In this document: positions 12,154-26,459 of the stretch, piece after piece | Numbering within the stretch: the stretch's first letter is position 1 | Layout: each line of letters starts with the position of its first letter | Origin: Dipylidium caninum | Lineage: Eukaryota; Platyhelminthes; Cestoda; Cyclophyllidea; Dipylidiidae | Assembly (NCBI GenBank): GCA_017562135.1 | Contig: QEYB01000895.1 | Location: forward strand, 1,054,001-1,118,000 | Direction: 5' to 3' | Length of the DNA stretch: 64,000 nt | Position numbers and translations under genes: made by a program | Notes under the pieces: generated by a model | What the model was told of the DNA's origin: nothing | The model's database searches: none | Seen by the model: the letters and a program-made list of their open reading frames with translations, nothing else

Positions 12154-13098
12154 TCATTGCGTATCGTTTGGTGTTAAATAAGGATTTGGCGAGTTGTATC
12201 CTGTTAGTATTTCATTTGGATCATCAGCGAAGACAGTATGATAGGAAGAATCAGAGGCTGAAGTCGCTCCTTCCTCCGAAAATATGGCGACTTTCCCCTG
12301 TTTCCAGGCGGTAATGACACATTTAAGCGCTGAAATATTCTGCATAAATAATGCGTCACTGGAAACTTCTGCGACGTCTCGGATCTCCTGAAGTGTTGAG
12401 TTTAACTGGACTTCACGATGACGGTCGAGTTTACCCTCACCCGTGAAAGTCATTTGGCTGGTGTTTTTCACCTTTTTTAGCCGGCTCCGCATGTTCTTCA
12501 GATCTGTCTTCGTGCACACTTTCCCAAATTGTTCTAGGCTCATAAAAGCTTTAACAAGGCAAAATTACTTTTGATTATATCCAAAACTAAACTATTTTCG
12601 TAGGGAAGTCGTAAGAGTTCATCGATAGCCTCCTGTTCGTGTTTGTTCAAACGACGATTTCGGGGGTAGAGCTGAGCAGACTCTGAAGTAACCGGATGAT
12701 TGTGGCGCATATCAAAACTAACGATCCGCAGATGACCATTTGAGTAACTTATGCAAATTTGCGATCGACACCCAAGCTTTGAGGTCCTGAAAATCGGGAT
12801 CAGTCTTTGAGGGTATTGATGTTACCTTTGGTTCTTCCGCTTCGTCGCAGAACTGACTCGGGTCCCGTAATGATAGCAAACATACTTTATGTTGCTGTAA
12901 ACCATCAAATCTCTCATTGGGTGGCCTTCGGGAAAGCGCTTCGAATTAAGTTTCACATAGAGTGCACCTGTGGACTACATCGGTTAGTAGAATAAAAACT
13001 AACGTTCTCGAACTGACGTAGTTTGTCAGACAGTTCTGCTAAGGTAGAAAATTCTACCAAATCAAAAAATCGCAAAAAAACTGATGTCAAGTTATAAC
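12154..13098 (-). CDS. FAR1-like / ZSWIM3-like DNA-binding protein (5' end missing)
   Basis: Proposed exons are about 13098-13004, 12974-12826, 12786-12593 and 12548-12154, with consistent phases. The product carries a FAR1/WRKY-GCM1-type zinc fold: LVEFSTLAELSDKLRQFEN, GALYVKLNSKRF, NIKYVCYHYG, then GCRSQICISYSNGHL, VSFDMRHNHPVTSE and LYPRNRRL. The C...C...HNH residues are in the right order. After it comes the helix-rich segment usual in ZSWIM-type proteins (EQEAIDELL, KVCTKTDLKNMRSRLKKV), then an unstructured tail. No transposase catalytic domain follows, so this looks like a host gene rather than a live MULE element, though such genes descend from MULE transposases. Introns are 29, 39 and 44 bp. 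Upstream exons were not found; the first exon shown begins after a possible CAG acceptor. Confidence 0.68.
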
Positions 13099-14470
13099 CT
13101 GATAGGCCGTCTACAAATGGTCAAGTGGGGGCGGTGTGATTACAGTTATCGATTTCGCCACGTCCCGGCGTTATTCCCGAGTTATTTATTGCCTCATGCC
13201 CAAGAGTCAAATCAGATTGATGAAGCATATCATATGATAAGACCTTAAGTCGATTATCTGAAAGGCATATTTCTATATGCGACGAGCAAGTGTGGTTTGA
13301 GATGCTAAAACATTCTTAGGGCGTAACGATGCTCTACCTCGCTCCTACGGAGTCTTGCTCGGTGGAACTGCGTCTATGACCAGAACAAACCAGACGAGCA
13401 TACTCGTAAGTGAGACGGCGAGCCAACTCTGAGCCCTCCGGCAGACTTTTTATCTTCCCAATGGTGTAAATGACACCAGTTTCCTAAAAAGCTGTGATTA
13501 TATTGCAAACCGCACTTTCTGAAATTTTGATAAACATTGGAAGAAGACATCGAATGAATCGTAACACAGGGGGGAAAAAGTCCGCAAAAAATCCGTCTCA
13601 AGGTTCATAACGAAACAAGGCCTCACTTTTCATCACACAAAAGTGACGGGATAAACAAGGTAAATTTTCCTCAGCAGGTTACTTATATCCATTGATAAAA
13701 TATTTGCTCCCTTAAAACAATTTCGCAACCAATCTCCATTAATCATAATAAAAAATTGCAGCGTGAAGAGACGATACAGATTGGAGATCATATTAAGCGA
13801 ACTAATACTGTAGTCTAAAAATGTGACAAAATATTCCACGAGTATTCTTAAGTTATGTTTAAATAGACATTCGCTCATTCTTAAGGGGCCTTCTTCTGTA
13901 CCTGCGAATATATGATGGCATATCAAACACCCTGTTCTTTTTTTATTCACCCCCAATACCATCATCAGCGTATAGAAAGAAACATGTTTGAGTTACAGAT
14001 ATACTAGCAGCGGAAGTGACCAATTTATTTCATTCGCCCTGAAGCGTGATTGTCCACTTTCTTATCTACGTTTAAGTCGAGTATTCAGGCAGTGGGAAGC
14101 TAATGTTTGCTTGGATAAGCCAATGCGAAAAGCCGTGAGCCTATTTCAAGCCAAATTAAAAGATTTATAGCAAGTGGATCGTCAACAATAACAAACAAAG
14201 TTTCCCGTAAGCGCGCTACGTCTACCGAAGAATGAATGGTTATGTCATGGTCAGCGGTTATTTTATAGCGTATTTTGGATTTTTAACACGGTCCCCCCGT
14301 GGTGGAATCCAACGTCACTTTTCACCTTCAGAAAATTTATGCAATTTTCTCGCATCTATTCTCCAAAAGAGTCTGATATGTTTTTAATTTCAAACAATTT
14401 GTATTTCATGAAATCATTCGGAATAAGCCTTTCTGGGATGCACGTAACTCTATTGTGCTAACTAATTTTC
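13099..14470. other. Spacer between the FAR1-like gene and annexin 1
   Basis: It contains several unrecognised frames on the minus strand (13374-13601 and 13633-13965, the latter with a CLICHH motif) and one on the plus strand (13988-14170). None shows a family signature. Missing 5' exons of the FAR1-like gene may lie here. Confidence 0.4.
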
Positions 14471-17355
14471 TCAATGGACGCCTAACATTGCCAGTAGAAA
14501 TTTCCTTTGGTCGCCAGAGGTGTCACCTTTAACCATATCTTCGAGACTTGTATTATACATTTCGTAAAACTCCTCCTTGATTTTGGCCAAATCGGTCTAA
14601 AATGCGGAAAAAAAATTAGCTGATATGACCAAAAAGCAGTGTATTTCATAATGTCTAGTTGAATTCGTCACTTGACAGTAAAGTCGTTTGTTCCATTCAG
14701 GGAATTTGGCGCGTGAAGATAGGTAGCAAATGCTCTAGTGTCGAGTGCTAAACTGCGGAGAAGCTGATGGCCTACACCATTCACCCCCTCACCCCCTCCA
14801 CCGAGTTTATCTGCCGATTTGTGGGATCAGTGCTTTGTCTTATCGAATTTGGTGCCCAATGGGAATTAGGCAGAACATGTCTGATTAACGTACGTTGCAA
14901 TGCGCCATGATCATGCGCACTAGGTTTTCATCATGTGTTCCGGCTCCTTTCATAGATTTGTAAAGCACTTCCGCGTAAAATCTTTCTCTATTCAAGGCAG
15001 CCTTTACTGGAAGATAAAGCATATCATAATTTAGTGTTGCGGAATCATTGATCAAATGACTAATTTTGCACCTAATTGCATACTTACACAGAGTTAGTAG
15101 GGCATCTCTGTAATCACCCGAGGTTTCCTTTTCAATCGCGGTGAAAAGGTCGTGTCCAACAGCCTTGATTAAAAGAACGTAACTGGTAAAGAGGACAAGT
15201 GGATAATGTTATATAACAGCAAAATCAAGTTACATCCAGATAGGCCGTCGCAACGCGGACGAGCTCCTCCCATGGGCAGTTGACGAAAACTCTCGTGAAA
15301 GTCGCCTCGTCGGTCCCCATTTTCCTGGAAGATTGGGAGATCATTACTGTTTTTCGGGAGGGAAATGTCTCAGCCTTAATATATAAATGAATCATTGAAG
15401 TGAAGAACGAAATGCTTTGAGTGTGTTTTAAAAGCAATAGGCTATGTCCTGTATGAACTACATGCTTATGGGACCCGAAAAGCCAGGCCCTGCCCATTAC
15501 CTACCCCTCTCCTGCTTGGTAGAGAGATTCAGCATCCTTTACGATATCAGCCTCATTAAATGTAGCCCTGCGTTTCCCTTGCAACTGTGCCACCAGTACA
15601 CGTTCAAAATCTCCACTGACATCATGAATGACATCCTGCTCCAGTGATCTTCTGGCAACTAAAATGAAAGTATAACTAGGACTATTTTTACAAGCTTAAA
15701 TACCAATAATTTCGGGGTCGAGGAACGTTCCCTCGGTTCCCTGACGCTTATTTATATATGCTAGTGTCAGTTATCCCCATCGAGATACTAAGTCACACGA
15801 ATACAGGCGTCTAAATGGTATCCTCTGGTGGGATGAGAATTGAGATTCCAGAAAGTCTTGAAAGAAAATATAGAATTGACTGATGTCAGAACTCTACCAT
15901 GAGTGGTCTATGATTTAGTTGTTTGAAAAAATACGTTAATATTGAAGAGGTTGGTAATAAAATTTTCCAAAATGCCCTTGTTCAAGGTTTTGTCTGCCGA
16001 AATAAGAGACTTTATAATGAGGCAGTGAATTCTACTAATGAGGTACGGCAAAAAAGCAGTCTTGAAGTGGCAGAGATTTTATGTTTAATTCCAAACTTAC
16101 GATTCTGACGTTCCTCTTTAAGAACTAAAAAATAAAATATAATGTAATTAATGGTGGACTAGGCTCAATTACCATCAGAGGAAAGCATCCGAAGGAAAAA
16201 GCCTTCAAATTGAACTCGGATTCCCCTTTAATACAACGAAGCCAAACCCTTAGATGGAATTACAATTGTTGTGCGTCGAGATATGTGAAGATGTGAAAGG
16301 AACTCACTGTCTTCATAGGCTTTCTTTAGTTCACCGATTTCCTCGTTTGTGCTAGAGCAAATTACATCGATCAAAATGGTTTCGTCGGTGCCAAGGCCCT
16401 TCATAGCTCGGTAGAGCGCTTTCGCGTTGACATGCGCCTTGTCGTAAAATGAGTAGAGTACAGCCAAGCGGAAGTAGCCGCTCAATTCCTTGCGTAGAGA
16501 CTGTTTCAAATCCTGCCATACCAAACAAACATACTCGAGTTTGACATAGTGTGAGGGTGTAGCGATCGTAGCAAACTTAAATGTTAAACTCCGAGAAAAA
16601 CTTAGCAGGCGTTGCCAATTCTGCGAACCTACCATCCCATACATGGACTTGAATGTCGTTTCAATTCTTTGTCGTTGCTCTAGTGAGCGCTGGGATAGGA
16701 GGTTGATAATGGCATCCTCGTCGGTTCCTACGAGAAGAAGAGCCGTGTTAGCCTCACTAACCACTGTCCCGTCAACTGGGAGGTGAGAATGTTTCTCGAT
16801 CACAAATACTGAATTTCCCACACGCGTACGGCATACTGGCGGCATTTTAAACGAGAATTGACACAATTTAAAATCACTTCTGCTGACTCGAGAATGAGGC
16901 ATCGAGACAATCTGGTGAACCTTGCTAAAGACAAGTGGCTTCAAGTGACTTTCGCATCCCTCTTGAAATATGTACACTCACGAAATTACTTCCATCTATC
17001 TCAGAAAAAGGCACATTTGAACAACTGCCTCAGACATAATGGATGCTCGACTAATTAGAACTGAATCTTTCAAGTATTGAAACGGCGCGACTTTGAAGCT
17101 GGGTCAGTTATCGCTCGGACAAGGCAAGTTTCTAGGCAGTGATGGACACGTAATGGACGCTAATTACTAAAGTGAAAGTATGAGTCCACGTGGAAGACGC
17201 ACCAGAAGCATATTAATGCTCAGAGGAAGGGATGAGGTTGTACTGGACACAGATAAACGTGGAGCGGGGACCTTACCCAACCCTTTCATTGCGTTGTACA
17301 TGGCTTCAGCATCGGCATGGGCATCAAAATTTTTAGCTGGATGTACGGTCGCCAT
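14471..17355 (-). CDS. Annexin 1 of the cluster (intact)
   Basis: Calcium-dependent phospholipid-binding protein. Exons are 17355-17277, 16727-16633, 16512-16308, 15658-15505, 15324-15234, 15163-15088, 15006-14894 and 14596-14471 (79, 95, 205, 154, 91, 76, 113 and 126 nt). They sum to 313 codons with GT-AG at every junction: 312 residues, the usual size for a four-repeat annexin. The N-terminal head is short (MATVHPAKNFDAHADAEAMY) with no signal peptide. Type II calcium loops are readable in all four repeats: GLGTDEDAI, GLGTDETIL, KMGTDEATF and GAGTHDENL. Each repeat has its later helix landmarks, for example DLKQSLRKELSG, ARRSLEQDV and GHDLFTAIEKETSGDYRDALL, and the protein ends KGDTSGDQRKFLLAML. 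Gene numbers here are mine, not orthology names. It pairs with annexin 2 by a shared LQGKR motif in repeat 3. Confidence 0.95.
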
Positions 17356-17565
17356 TGTCTACGCGGTGAGTAGGTATGTGTTGGCAAGGCAAGGTTGGCG
17401 CACGAGCAGAAGCTACGCCGACAGAAGACCGACTGAGTCTTGAGAGGGAGGCACTTTTTATTCGCGGCCCAGTGCTCTCGCCACTATCAATCAGCGTCTT
17501 AAGTGGTCACTTCCATGTAAATTGAGAGGCTCTCCACGAAGTGCACCGGTGCGGACTCTGAGACA

Positions 17566-17640
17566 TGCACACATACACACACACACATGCACGCACACAC
17601 GCGCGCACACAAACACACAAAAAAACACAAAAACATACGC
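17566..17640. repeat. Imperfect CA dinucleotide microsatellite
   Basis: A CA-rich tract with interruptions (CATGCA, CGCGCA, CAAAAAAACA), about 200 bp upstream of the annexin 1 start codon. The long cysteine/valine frame on its reverse strand is an artefact of the repeat. Confidence 0.85.
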
Positions 17641-17774
17641 GAGGGCACGAGTAAAAGCCTGTTAGCGTCATTGGAAAAGGGCACAAACATGTCACAGCGA
17701 AGAGCCGTTCGAGCTAATCTGTGCGTACACAAGGAACTAATGACTTTCAAACAAATGTAACATCGCATCGTCGG

Positions 17775-17796
17775 CTCCTCCTCCTCCTCCTCCTCC
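17775..17796. repeat. CTC trinucleotide tract, about seven copies
   Basis: A short perfect run of CTC units close to the CA microsatellite upstream of annexin 1. Confidence 0.8.
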
Positions 17797-20547
17797 AACA
17801 AACGCTGCGTCCTTCGAGCGGAGCACCTTGAGTCCCCACAACGGGGCTCAGAGAGGAGTCAGAGGAGCCTATTCCACAATACTATATAATTTAACGTGTT
17901 ATTAAACTCAGTGGACAAGCCGTGGTTACTTCTTCCTTCCTTCCCACTTTTTAAGGCTTAGCTGTCGAAACTGGAGTTACACATGTCCTGGTATGAACTG
18001 CGGATAATGCGCATAATGTTAATTCTCAGGGAAAGATTTGGATATGTTGGGAAAGGGATGAGATAGAGCAGTACAATGGATGCAATGGATTCAAATAAGC
18101 GGGAGGTATCACCCGGTTGTCATATTTAATAAAAGGACAGGCTACAGAGTTCTTTCTCTACGAACATCTGTTTCCGAGAGTCTTACTCGCCAATTTGTTC
18201 CGTAAAAACTACTTTAATACACATTTGTAGGCCCACTTATTTGTACACTATCGGTTGTTCCTTCTGTTTCCAGTCAGATGAAGCTATGCTTACACACTTT
18301 AAACTGATGAAATTGAACGTTTGAAGTTCAATTTTCACTCTGACTGCACCCCATACCGAGAGGCTACAAAGGCACCTTTAAACATCCTCGTATGCATCAA
18401 AATAAAATTGCATCTGACGCTGAGATGTGACACCAGTTTTCTCCCTCTGCAGTGCATTCCCTCCCTGTTTCTTTGGGAATCAGTGGTCATTATAAAATAA
18501 CCTAAGACTACCTTTCAGACGCCAATTGCTTAGATGGAGGTCATTAGAAGTGAACTATAAATTTTTGCAACAATGACAACGTGAAAGGAGGAGACATTGG
18601 CGAGGCCAGAGGACCTTGGCCGTCAAAAGGTGTCCGAACTTTTTGGTGTGTATATCGTCTCCTCTGACAGGACGCAACAACCTTCGTTGGGTATTCAGTT
18701 GTTCCAAACGGCTCGCCCACGCTAAAGTCTTCCGTGGTGTTTAGTAAGTCGTTTTCTTGGGTGGGTGCAAGCAAAAGTGAGGCCATGCAATATTACGGCT
18801 GCCCGTAGTAGGTTCGGCCATGTCTTATGGGCTGCGCCCCACCCTGCATTGTCCATTTGGCTGCGTTCGTGCTCTTCCGCGGGCTTGCAACTCACGCGGC
18901 GCCCAACGAGTGACATTAGACGAGGCATTCATTCGCCGGCCTCTCGCAAACTCACCGAGACTGGCGCCAGTCCAGTTCACTTCGGTGAAAGTCGTGGAGG
19001 TGCGATAAATTTGCCATCATTATAACCTTCCACTACTAAAAGGAAACTGCGGCGCCCGAACCGCCCACCCGTCCATCGGCGGCCCTACCGGAGGGGGGCG
19101 TGAGGGGCTCACCGGCGTCGCCTGCCCTCAGGGTTTTGCCTGCCTTTCAGTGGTTTCAGCGGTGTTATTAAATTACATGATCGATTGAGGTTGCCAAAGT
19201 GTTATGGTGACTGTTGTGAAATCGGAGCCATAGCCAACAGTGTGCACATTCCACAACAATGCCAAGAAGACAGTGGGTGAGTGGATGTGCAGTCACTAAA
19301 GAGACGGCGCTGCGATCAACAAGAGCTCAAAAGTTAGGCGAGGTACGCAGCACGCCTTAAATCAAGACAAGGAGCGCAATGAACCTTTCCACCTGTGCGC
19401 GTCACACATTCGAAGGCACATTCGCATCGTCTGATGACGGGGCATCTCCTTGGTGGATGCGCATAATGAAGCTGTTGATCGAGGCCCTGTGGAGCGAGGT
19501 GAGGTGGTAGAGCTCAGAATAAGTTGTTATGTTCATGCTTTCTAAACATAGTCAAATGGGTTCAGCAAGGTGGAAAAGCTGTTGGCGATAACCCAATTTC
19601 TCTCGTTCGATCATGCGATCCGAAGTATCCTGATGGGAGAGCGCAAATGGGAGCATGAAGTTGCCTCCCAATGGCCAGACATACCTTCCACCCTACGGTC
19701 CGAAATGCTGACTTTTGCAGAGTACTTTTCTCTCAAACAAAAAAGACACAAAAGGAGTTCAAGCATTCGGGTAGTTAGGAATAGTGGCGATCAAGTTGTG
19801 CCAGTTGCTGTTTGTTAGGGAGACAGTTGAAAGAAAGGCGCGCTTTTTGACGTAGCAGTAAAATTGTAGCCCACCATTTAACTATTCAGCATTGAAGACG
19901 GAAGAGTCCCAATTGTGAATCATCTAATCTGCAAACATACCAGATCACCAACAAGGACCGTCTCTCACACCGCGGGACTGAAATTACGGATGGAGACTCC
20001 GTATTCTTCGCACATTTGTTTTCGTCCCGGTCTGCTCCTCCCCAGGGCTGTGCAGATGGTTCCAGGGAGGAAAGTGACGCCAGCGGCGGCACCGCCTGCT
20101 GGGAGGTGTCATCCATCACTGGGGTGGTCGAGCAAGGCCTGAACTCACACCGCGTTTCTACAAGGAATCATCTGCCCGCGCGATGTTCGCGCTCAGTTAA
20201 ACGTGCTGCATAAATTCTAGGGCAGTCCCCTTTACTCTAAAGACCCCTTTTTATTGTGAGTTATTTTTCATTAAATAAGCTAATGTGGCGCGTAACCCTA
20301 CACCTTGACTTTTATAAAAATGCGGGCGAAGTGTCAATTTTTATAACATGTAACGATGCAGGGCAGTGTGGCCGCCGGCCCTTGTCCATCCCCCCCAGTT
20401 TCAACAATGGGACGCGAAGTCACCTTGAGGCCAAATTCACGGAAGGGATTTATTTTTGAGCATGACAACAGCATTATAGAGGCGTTTGGAGTACTTAAGT
20501 CCAAATGGTTGGGGAAGACACCAGCGGCGTGAGGTGTGGCGCTGCAC

Positions 20548-23500
20548 TCATTTCTCATCAAGAATCGCAAGAAGAAACCTCCTGTACTGCCCTGACGTGT
20601 CATCCCTCACCATATCGCGCAGATTCTTCTTTGTATACTTCGCATTGAATGCTTTTTGAATTGCGGCGAGAGAGGTCTACAAGCGCAAAAAAGCCTGGCG
20701 CATTACGCTGCCGCCGGGGATAGTATTGCCCGGAGTCGGCAACTATGCCTTTCTGGCAAATATGCTCTCCGGCACAGCAGGTGAGGCTCGGAGTTGGTGT
20801 GTCAACTACGTGGGTTCACACAAGGCAGGAGCTTAGCCACCGAATGCAATTTGTCTGTCGGAAAGTATTTTTCTGTTTGGAGGGGGAGGGGGAGGAGGGC
20901 AGCTTATCGCTCAGCCGAGAGGGGCAGGGGGGACCGACTGACCTCCGAATAAGCCATTACAACTCGTATCAGATTGCCATCGTGGGTCCCAGCTCCAGCC
21001 ATGGAGTTGTACAAAATGTCCGCGATGCACTCATTTTTGTTGAGGGCTGTTTTCACTAAATAAAGCGAAGACATCACAATGAGGCCATTTTCCTCCCTCC
21101 TGAAGACCATCAACACCAACTGCGAACTCACCTATGGTGATGAGCGCTCGCATGTAATCGCCTGAAGTCTCCTTCTCGATCGCCTTCAGCAAATCATGGC
21201 CCGCCAACTAAAAGGAAGTAGGCAAAGGTCAAGTTACTATTTGCAAACGTGCTAAAACAAGAGGAGGTAAGGCAGTCTCAAGTGGTGTCACCACCAGGCC
21301 CTCAAAGCTCGGCGAGGGTGGCTGAGACTGCGCTCGTCTCAGCTAGGAGCGTGTATTGAAGGCCGGTGAGAGATGCGCGTCCATCTGCCACATTGTGAAT
21401 TGTTATCGAAACAGCGCCGAGTAGGGAATGCCACTGACCCTCTCGTAAGCATTGTTGATGGCGCGGATGGACTTGAAACTGCGCGTAACAAGAATCCGCG
21501 TAAACAAGGACTCATCTGTTCCCATTATCCTACAAATCGTCAAAAGGGAGGTCTGTCGCTCCTGTCTTTTACTTTGTGGCAACGACGAAAGTACATGTGG
21601 AAAGCAAAAGGAGTGGAAAGTGTTACTAGTCTCTAGTTGCGGAGACAGACTAACTAGATTTATCTCCGACTCACATAAAAATGTCGAATATTTTCCGGCC
21701 TTAACGGTTTCATTAACCTCTGCTGTTTTAAGGTGAGCGATATAATCAACTCACGCGTTTTGTTGCATAATTTTGTGCTTTTGTTCTCGATTTCAGATAG
21801 AAAAACCTGAATGCACAATGAAGTTATCACCCAAGCCCTTCACCGCCTTTACATATTTGTGGGCGGAATTTCACTTCATGCGTTACTGCCGTCAAGACGC
21901 ATTCAACACTCACTTCTCCCCGCCGTTGTAGAGCGCCTCGGCGTCCTCCGTCACCTGGGCCTGGCTGAACGTGGTTTCGCGTTTCCCCTGCAACACAGCC
22001 ACTAGTACGAATTCCAAAGCGCCACTCACGTCGCCCTTCACGTCGGACTCGAGGTCCCGCCTCAATGCTGGCGGTCGAAGAGAAAAGTTGACAATGCTTC
22101 AGTACTTGCAGGGATCCGCTACTTGCACAACCAATCTCCCTCATTGCGAAGCAAATTATTCTCCACCTATATTGCTATCACTTGCATTCATTTCTAGTTA
22201 GCTGGTTGAACTAACCTCCTTTTACCTCTTAACCGGTAATAAGTTTAATCGGACACGAGGGAGATGATCTTCAAAGCCTCGGAGGGCACCTGAAAGGCGG
22301 CTGGAGACCAGACCGCCAGGTGCACGGAGGCCCGCGACGGAGGAAGTCGCACATTTTAAGAGCAAATGCCCTCTCTCTCCAAGAAAGCGATTTCTCCATA
22401 TACACGCGTAGGCATATACTCGAAAAAAAGTCTGGAATTTCATATAGAAATGCAGAGAAAGATTTAAAAGGCAAGTGAGAAACTCACTGTTTTGTCCCTC
22501 CTCCAAAAGAACTGAAATGAGAGGAAATTGACAGATTTGAGTGGTTGGTCATAAAAGGCCTCTCTTTATGCCTCTTTCAACTGTTACTCGGAAATTTACG
22601 TTCCTTGGGTCATGTGGCTCTAAGTACTTATCAGCTTTCTCTTCGTCACTTTCGTAGTCTTAATATTGCTAGTACTTTTATACCAGTAATTAACTTGAAT
22701 AGTTACGCCTTTGGCAGCTGGTGCGAATTACGTTTGCGAGTGAATTTTAAGGCATCACGGAGTGAGAGAATAGGAGTCCCTAAAAACCGGCCTCTAATTC
22801 AAGGTGGATGTCACGAAGAGGCGAGGCAGAGGTTCCACAAGACCACTCCGATTGGATTAAAAGTCTTACGAACACTTACTGTCTCTGTAAGATTTCTTAA
22901 GGTGGTAGATCTCGCAATTGTCGGAGGTGCAAATGACGTCGATTAAAATCTGTTCGTCTGTTCCCGCGCCCTTTATGGACTTGTAGCAGGCCCGCGCGTT
23001 GGCGTGGGCTTTATCGTAGAAAGAGTAGAGCACCGCTCGACGAAAATTGCCCCTGAGTCGGCCAACGAAGTCTTTCACGCAGGTCCTTAATTACACCGCA
23101 GTCGGGTTCACACTTTCATCGCGAGGAAAATCGTCCGCGCAGTTGGCATGCACTAACCTACCCGTCCGTAAGCAGCCTTATAGGCCCTCGCAATCTCGTG
23201 CCTTTGCAGAACTGTGCGCTGAGCCAAAATGTCTATCACCTTCTTGGCATCCGACCCTAAAATGGGGAGGGTGGTTGAATCGGAGAAACGCCTTCGGGGC
23301 TACTTCGAGCCGATGGGGCGTCTCCTACTCGTCAGCGGCGCGCCGTTTTGAAGGGTGGGCTGATGGACTTGGGACCTCGGGTCATGTGGAAGCAGTCAAT
23401 CTCAAGACTTATTCGACAACGAAATTCTTATCTAATGAGTACAAGATGTGCGCTTAGTTTGGGTCGTTCGCTGTTTTAGGGGAGTTCTAGCATGACAACC

Positions 23501-23757
23501 ATTGTCCGGTTAGGCCGATGGGCGCACCTTGTGCAAGCCAAAGTAAACTAGTGGGCTCGCGAGTACTTCAGGTGTGGAAAAGCGGTCGTGTAGGGCATAC
23601 GCGACAGGGGGCGGGAGAAGAGTAAACTAATGCACCATCTCACTGAATTTATGTAAGAGAGGGACTCACGAAAGCCTCTTACTGCCCTTTCCAATTCGTT
23701 TGCGTCCTCGCTGGCATTGAAATTTGGCGAGGCGAAAACAGTGGCTCCCGTCCGCAT
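20548..23757 (-). CDS. Annexin 2 of the cluster (one apparent +1 frameshift)
   Basis: Exons are 23757-23670, 23256-23162, 23085-22880, 22067-21914, 21529-21439, 21207-21132, 21055-20943 and 20676-20548 (88, 95, 206, 154, 91, 76, 113 and 129 nt). The plan is identical to annexin 1 except that exon 1 is 9 nt longer and exon 3 is 1 nt longer. The extra base breaks the frame: DLRERLR reads at the exon start, but LRGNFRRAVLYSFYDKAH follows in another frame. The change lies within 23055-23067. Ignoring it, the protein would be about 316 residues. The repeat 1 calcium loop is replaced (RGFRSDAKKV where others have GLGTDE). Repeats 2-4 keep theirs (GAGTDEQIL, IMGTDESLF, GAGTHDGNL). The end is DDTSGQYRRFLLAIL. 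Confidence 0.88.

Positions 23758-26459
<2,702 letters not shown>

Larger units (their letters stand above)
17356..20547. other. Spacer between annexins 1 and 2
   Basis: Holds the annexin 1 upstream region, two simple repeats near 17.6-17.8 kb, and a locally GC-rich block around 18.95-19.15 kb. The frames here (for example 18544-18786, 18722-19025 and 19570-19818) show no domain I recognise. The GC-rich block may be part of a repeat family, but no ends or target-site duplications are visible. Confidence 0.4.

Noticed and set aside
13633..13965. 110-codon minus-strand frame with a CLICHH motif, as a BED-type zinc finger
   Set aside because: Only one pair of cysteines is present and the spacing does not match; the rest is AT-rich hydrophobic sequence.
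17499..17801. Cysteine/valine-rich minus-strand frame
   Set aside because: It is a translation of the CA microsatellite.
18722..19025. Possible reverse-transcriptase fragment (a GHVLW-like motif)
   Set aside because: The resemblance is only a few residues; no conserved RT block or element ends were found.
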